From Firmicutes bacterium UBA3910 (GTDB taxonomy: Bacteria; Bacillota; Limnochordia; Darwinibacteriales; Darwinibacteriaceae), in assembly GCA_002391465.1 (NCBI GenBank), contig DGFC01000073.1, positions 287-8,654 of the forward strand: DNA of 8,368 nucleotides, written 5' to 3'. Below the pieces are notes generated by a model that made no database searches, had not been told where the DNA came from, and saw only the letters and a list, made by a program, of their open reading frames with translations. Every line of letters starts with the position of its first letter. The stretch's first letter is position 1. Below, in pieces: positions 7,093 to 8,368 of the stretch. The translations under genes were made by a program, and so were the position numbers.

Positions 7093-7760
7093 ATGCCAGC
7101 GGCGTAGGGCGCGATTTCATACAGTTCGAAGCAGATCACTGCCCGCTCCTGCTCTAAATAGAAACCTTGGTCGCTGCGGAACATATCAGGTGTGAATCGG
7201 CTGATAAAGAACCAGTCCGGATCCTCTTGGATCCGGGCGTTCACCACCTCCGCCGCCCGCTCACGCTCCGATTCGGTGGGAAACAGATCGGCGAACTGGA
7301 TCGTTTTTCCTGTGGTTAGATCGAGGTTGATGTAATCCCGTGTTGTGATGCCGTGGGCTCCACCTGTGTAGTTGTAAGCGGTTATTACCACGCTTAAGAG
7401 TCCGCCCCTATTCAGCTTCACAGCGAAATCGATCAGACCTTGGTACGGAGCGCGAAACTCAATCCCCGCCTCTTCTGAACTGCGCACAATCTCCTTTAGT
7501 TCCTCCGTAAAACTCTCTGCGAAGTCTCGGATTTCTTTGTTAAACTGTGCCTGCCAAGCCCCAGCGGCCGCCCCTGTGAGCTGGGGGATGCGGATGCTGA
7601 ACGTTAACAGCGGATGTTCGTACTCATACACATGGGAATAAATCTGCTCGCGGTTCGGAAACCCGCTCCCCATCCTGTCCCAATACGAAGCTGCTGCGGC
7701 TATAGGTGCGATGCAGAGAAGCAAGACTACTGTCAAAACGAAAATCCACTTCCTACCCAT
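7065..7760 (-). CDS. Exported DUF4163/DUF3298-domain protein (PdaC/RsiV-like extracytoplasmic domain)
   Basis: A 231-residue protein with a signal peptide (MGRKW, a hydrophobic core 6-20, AAAAS at 21-25). The N-terminal half, from YEYEHPLLTFSIRIPQLTG (45-63), fits DUF4163. The C-terminal half carries DUF3298 signatures: YNYTGGAHGITTRDYINLDL (129-148), TGKTIQFADLF (150-160), and the closing ELYEIAPYAAGIQEFAV (212-228). The same pair of domains forms the outer part of the lysozyme-sensing anti-sigma factor RsiV and the N-terminal part of the deacetylase PdaC. Here there is no cytoplasmic anti-sigma segment and no NodB deacetylase domain, so it is an isolated exported domain, perhaps binding a wall or glycan ligand (inference). 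GGAGGG lies 6 nt before the ATG. It lies 31 bp downstream of the flavin-protein gene and is probably co-transcribed with it. Confidence 0.88.
   Translation of the reverse strand: MGRKWIFVLTVVLLLCIAPIAAAASYWDRMGSGFPNREQIYSHVYEYEHPLLTFSIRIPQLTGAAAGAWQAQFNKEIRDFAESFTEELKEIVRSSEEAGIEFRAPYQGLIDFAVKLNRGGLLSVVITAYNYTGGAHGITTRDYINLDLTTGKTIQFADLFPTESERERAAEVVNARIQEDPDWFFISRFTPDMFRSDQGFYLEQERAVICFELYEIAPYAAGIQEFAVSAP
7217..7236. repeat. Perfect 8-bp inverted repeat inside the DUF3298 gene
   Basis: CCGGATCC (7217-7224) and GGATCCGG (7229-7236) flank a 4-nt loop, 125 bp past the FtsA-like stop codon. No T tract follows on either strand, so it is not a standard terminator, but it could stall or stabilise the 3' end of the FtsA-like transcript. 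Confidence 0.5.
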
Positions 7761-7791
7761 CCCGATCCCTCCTATTTGCTGGAAAGTTCCC

Positions 7792-8241
7792 CTACCGGGG
7801 CAGCCATTCCTGCTTCAGGTTTTCGTGCCCAATCCGATCCACGTATACTGCCCGTTTGCAGTGCAACTTGATCAGCTTCGTATTGTCGTTTGTGGGCCAT
7901 GGGCTTAAGGTGATGGCCGTTTTGTACTGGGAATTATCCTGGGCCAATACCTCCCCGTGGCCAAAAAACTGTACGCCCTTAATCCTACGGCAGTCCCCTT
8001 CGAAGGTGGAGGAGACGAGCAGGCAAACAGTGTTGTCTGCTTCTAAGTTGGTGAACTTGCTGCCTCCTTCCGATTGGATGTAGATGTTGTTTTCCCCATC
8101 GAGAAAATACCGAACCGGGCTTACCCTTAGGCCGGCTGGCCCCCGTGTACCCAGTGCACCCGTATCTTGGCTCCGGGTAAAGCGGAAAATCTCCTGTTCC
8201 AGTTCCTGTACTGAAAGCTTGTCTGTCAGTGTTATGGACAT
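7792..8241 (-). CDS. Pyridoxamine 5'-phosphate oxidase-family (split-barrel flavin-binding) protein
   Basis: A 149-residue protein of the PNPOx-like split-barrel fold, which usually binds FMN or a related flavin, or haem. The N-terminal helix LSVQELEQEIFRFTRSQ (9-25) is followed by strands GALGTRGPAGLRVSPVRYFL (28-47) and NNIYIQSEGGSKFTNLEADN (51-70). TVCLLVSST (71-79), a conserved strand, comes next, then VQFFGHGEVL (90-99). The GSKFTNLEADN stretch corresponds to the K-x-x-N-L phosphate-contact region common in this family. The substrate is unknown; general-stress-type and F420-type relatives exist, so true pyridoxine oxidation should not be assumed. I chose ATG 8239-8241 because GGGAGG lies 7 nt upstream. 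An in-frame TTG at 8254-8256 would place that Shine-Dalgarno sequence inside the gene. It leads a two-gene unit with the DUF3298 gene. Confidence 0.85.
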   Translation of the reverse strand: MSITLTDKLSVQELEQEIFRFTRSQDTGALGTRGPAGLRVSPVRYFLDGENNIYIQSEGGSKFTNLEADNTVCLLVSSTFEGDCRRIKGVQFFGHGEVLAQDNSQYKTAITLSPWPTNDNTKLIKLHCKRAVYVDRIGHENLKQEWLPR

Positions 8242-8299
8242 CTCACTGCCTCCCAAAGCGGTTTGCCCTTAGCTTGCCCGCCTGGGAGAAAATAATGTC

Positions 8300-8325
8300 A
8301 AAAAAGCCTGGGCCGAACCCAGGCT
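8300..8325 (-). terminator. Intrinsic terminator of a minus-strand gene beyond the right edge
   Basis: A perfect 8-bp stem, AGCCTGGG (8305-8312) with CCCAGGCT (8318-8325), has a 5-nt loop and six As at 8300-8305, which read as a U tract on the minus strand. It therefore ends a leftward transcript entering from the right. In 8326-8368 two minus-strand frames reach stops (TGA near 8337, TAA near 8332), so the tail of that gene may lie here, but it is too short to identify. Confidence 0.85.
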
Positions 8326-8368
8326 GTGCTGTTATGTCAAGATGTGTAGTGGAGGCTGGCGGCCAACT

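Noticed and set aside
7789..7800. CCCC-TACC-GGGG hairpin at the flavin-protein stop codon
   Set aside because: Only a 4-bp stem and no T tract; the next gene is 31 bp away with its own ribosome binding site.
8242..8256. TTG start for the flavin-binding protein
   Set aside because: The Shine-Dalgarno GGGAGG lies between this TTG and the ATG at 8241, so the ATG is the real start.
8280..8324. Repeated CCCAGGC (minus strand) as an attenuator with alternative pairing
   Set aside because: The second copy is short, downstream of the U tract, and no leader peptide or riboswitch-like fold is visible.

Overview
The window looks like chromosomal DNA from a spore-forming or ancestrally spore-forming Bacillota, probably a Clostridia-type lineage. 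The signs are a secreted SpoIID/LytB-domain protein, a DUF4163/DUF3298 lipoprotein/RsiV-type exported protein, purine-rich Gram-positive ribosome binding sites, a mix of ATG, GTG and TTG starts, and moderate-to-high GC. No species can be named. I see no transposase, integrase, CRISPR array, tRNA or rRNA, and coding density is very high.

Layout. (1) 1-523, plus strand: the 3' end of a DinG-type helicase gene. Its probable terminator lies inside the next, convergent gene. (2) 498-3904, minus strand: a tight four-gene unit transcribed leftward. In order it encodes a CoA-binding (YccU-like) protein, a SpoIID/LytB-domain secreted protein, a YbhN/UPF0104 multi-pass membrane protein, and a small coiled-coil plus winged-helix-like protein. 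Spacings are a 4-bp overlap, 4 bp, and about 20 bp. (3) 3905-3981: a short divergent promoter region with a very good extended -10 box for the plus strand. (4) 3982-4830, plus: a stand-alone 5'-3' exonuclease/flap nuclease, followed by a strong intrinsic terminator. (5) 4942-7092, plus: a 716-residue FtsA-like actin-fold ATPase with a long C-terminal array of beta-grasp-like repeats. (6) 7065-8241, minus: a PNPOx-type flavin protein gene, then a DUF4163/DUF3298 exported protein that overlaps the FtsA-like gene tail to tail. (7) 8300-8325: a terminator for a minus-strand gene lying beyond the right edge.

How the genes may work together. The minus-strand unit has a cell-envelope flavour: an exported peptidoglycan-active SpoIID-like protein, and a polytopic protein of the lysyl-PG-synthase membrane-domain family. 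The FtsA-like ATPase and the DUF3298 protein also suggest envelope or cell-shape work. DinG and the exonuclease belong to DNA repair and replication. Functional links beyond operon structure are inference. The most unusual item is the FtsA-like protein with repeated beta-grasp domains. Next are the SpoIID-family protein with an altered active-site-side motif and the terminator embedded in a convergent coding region.
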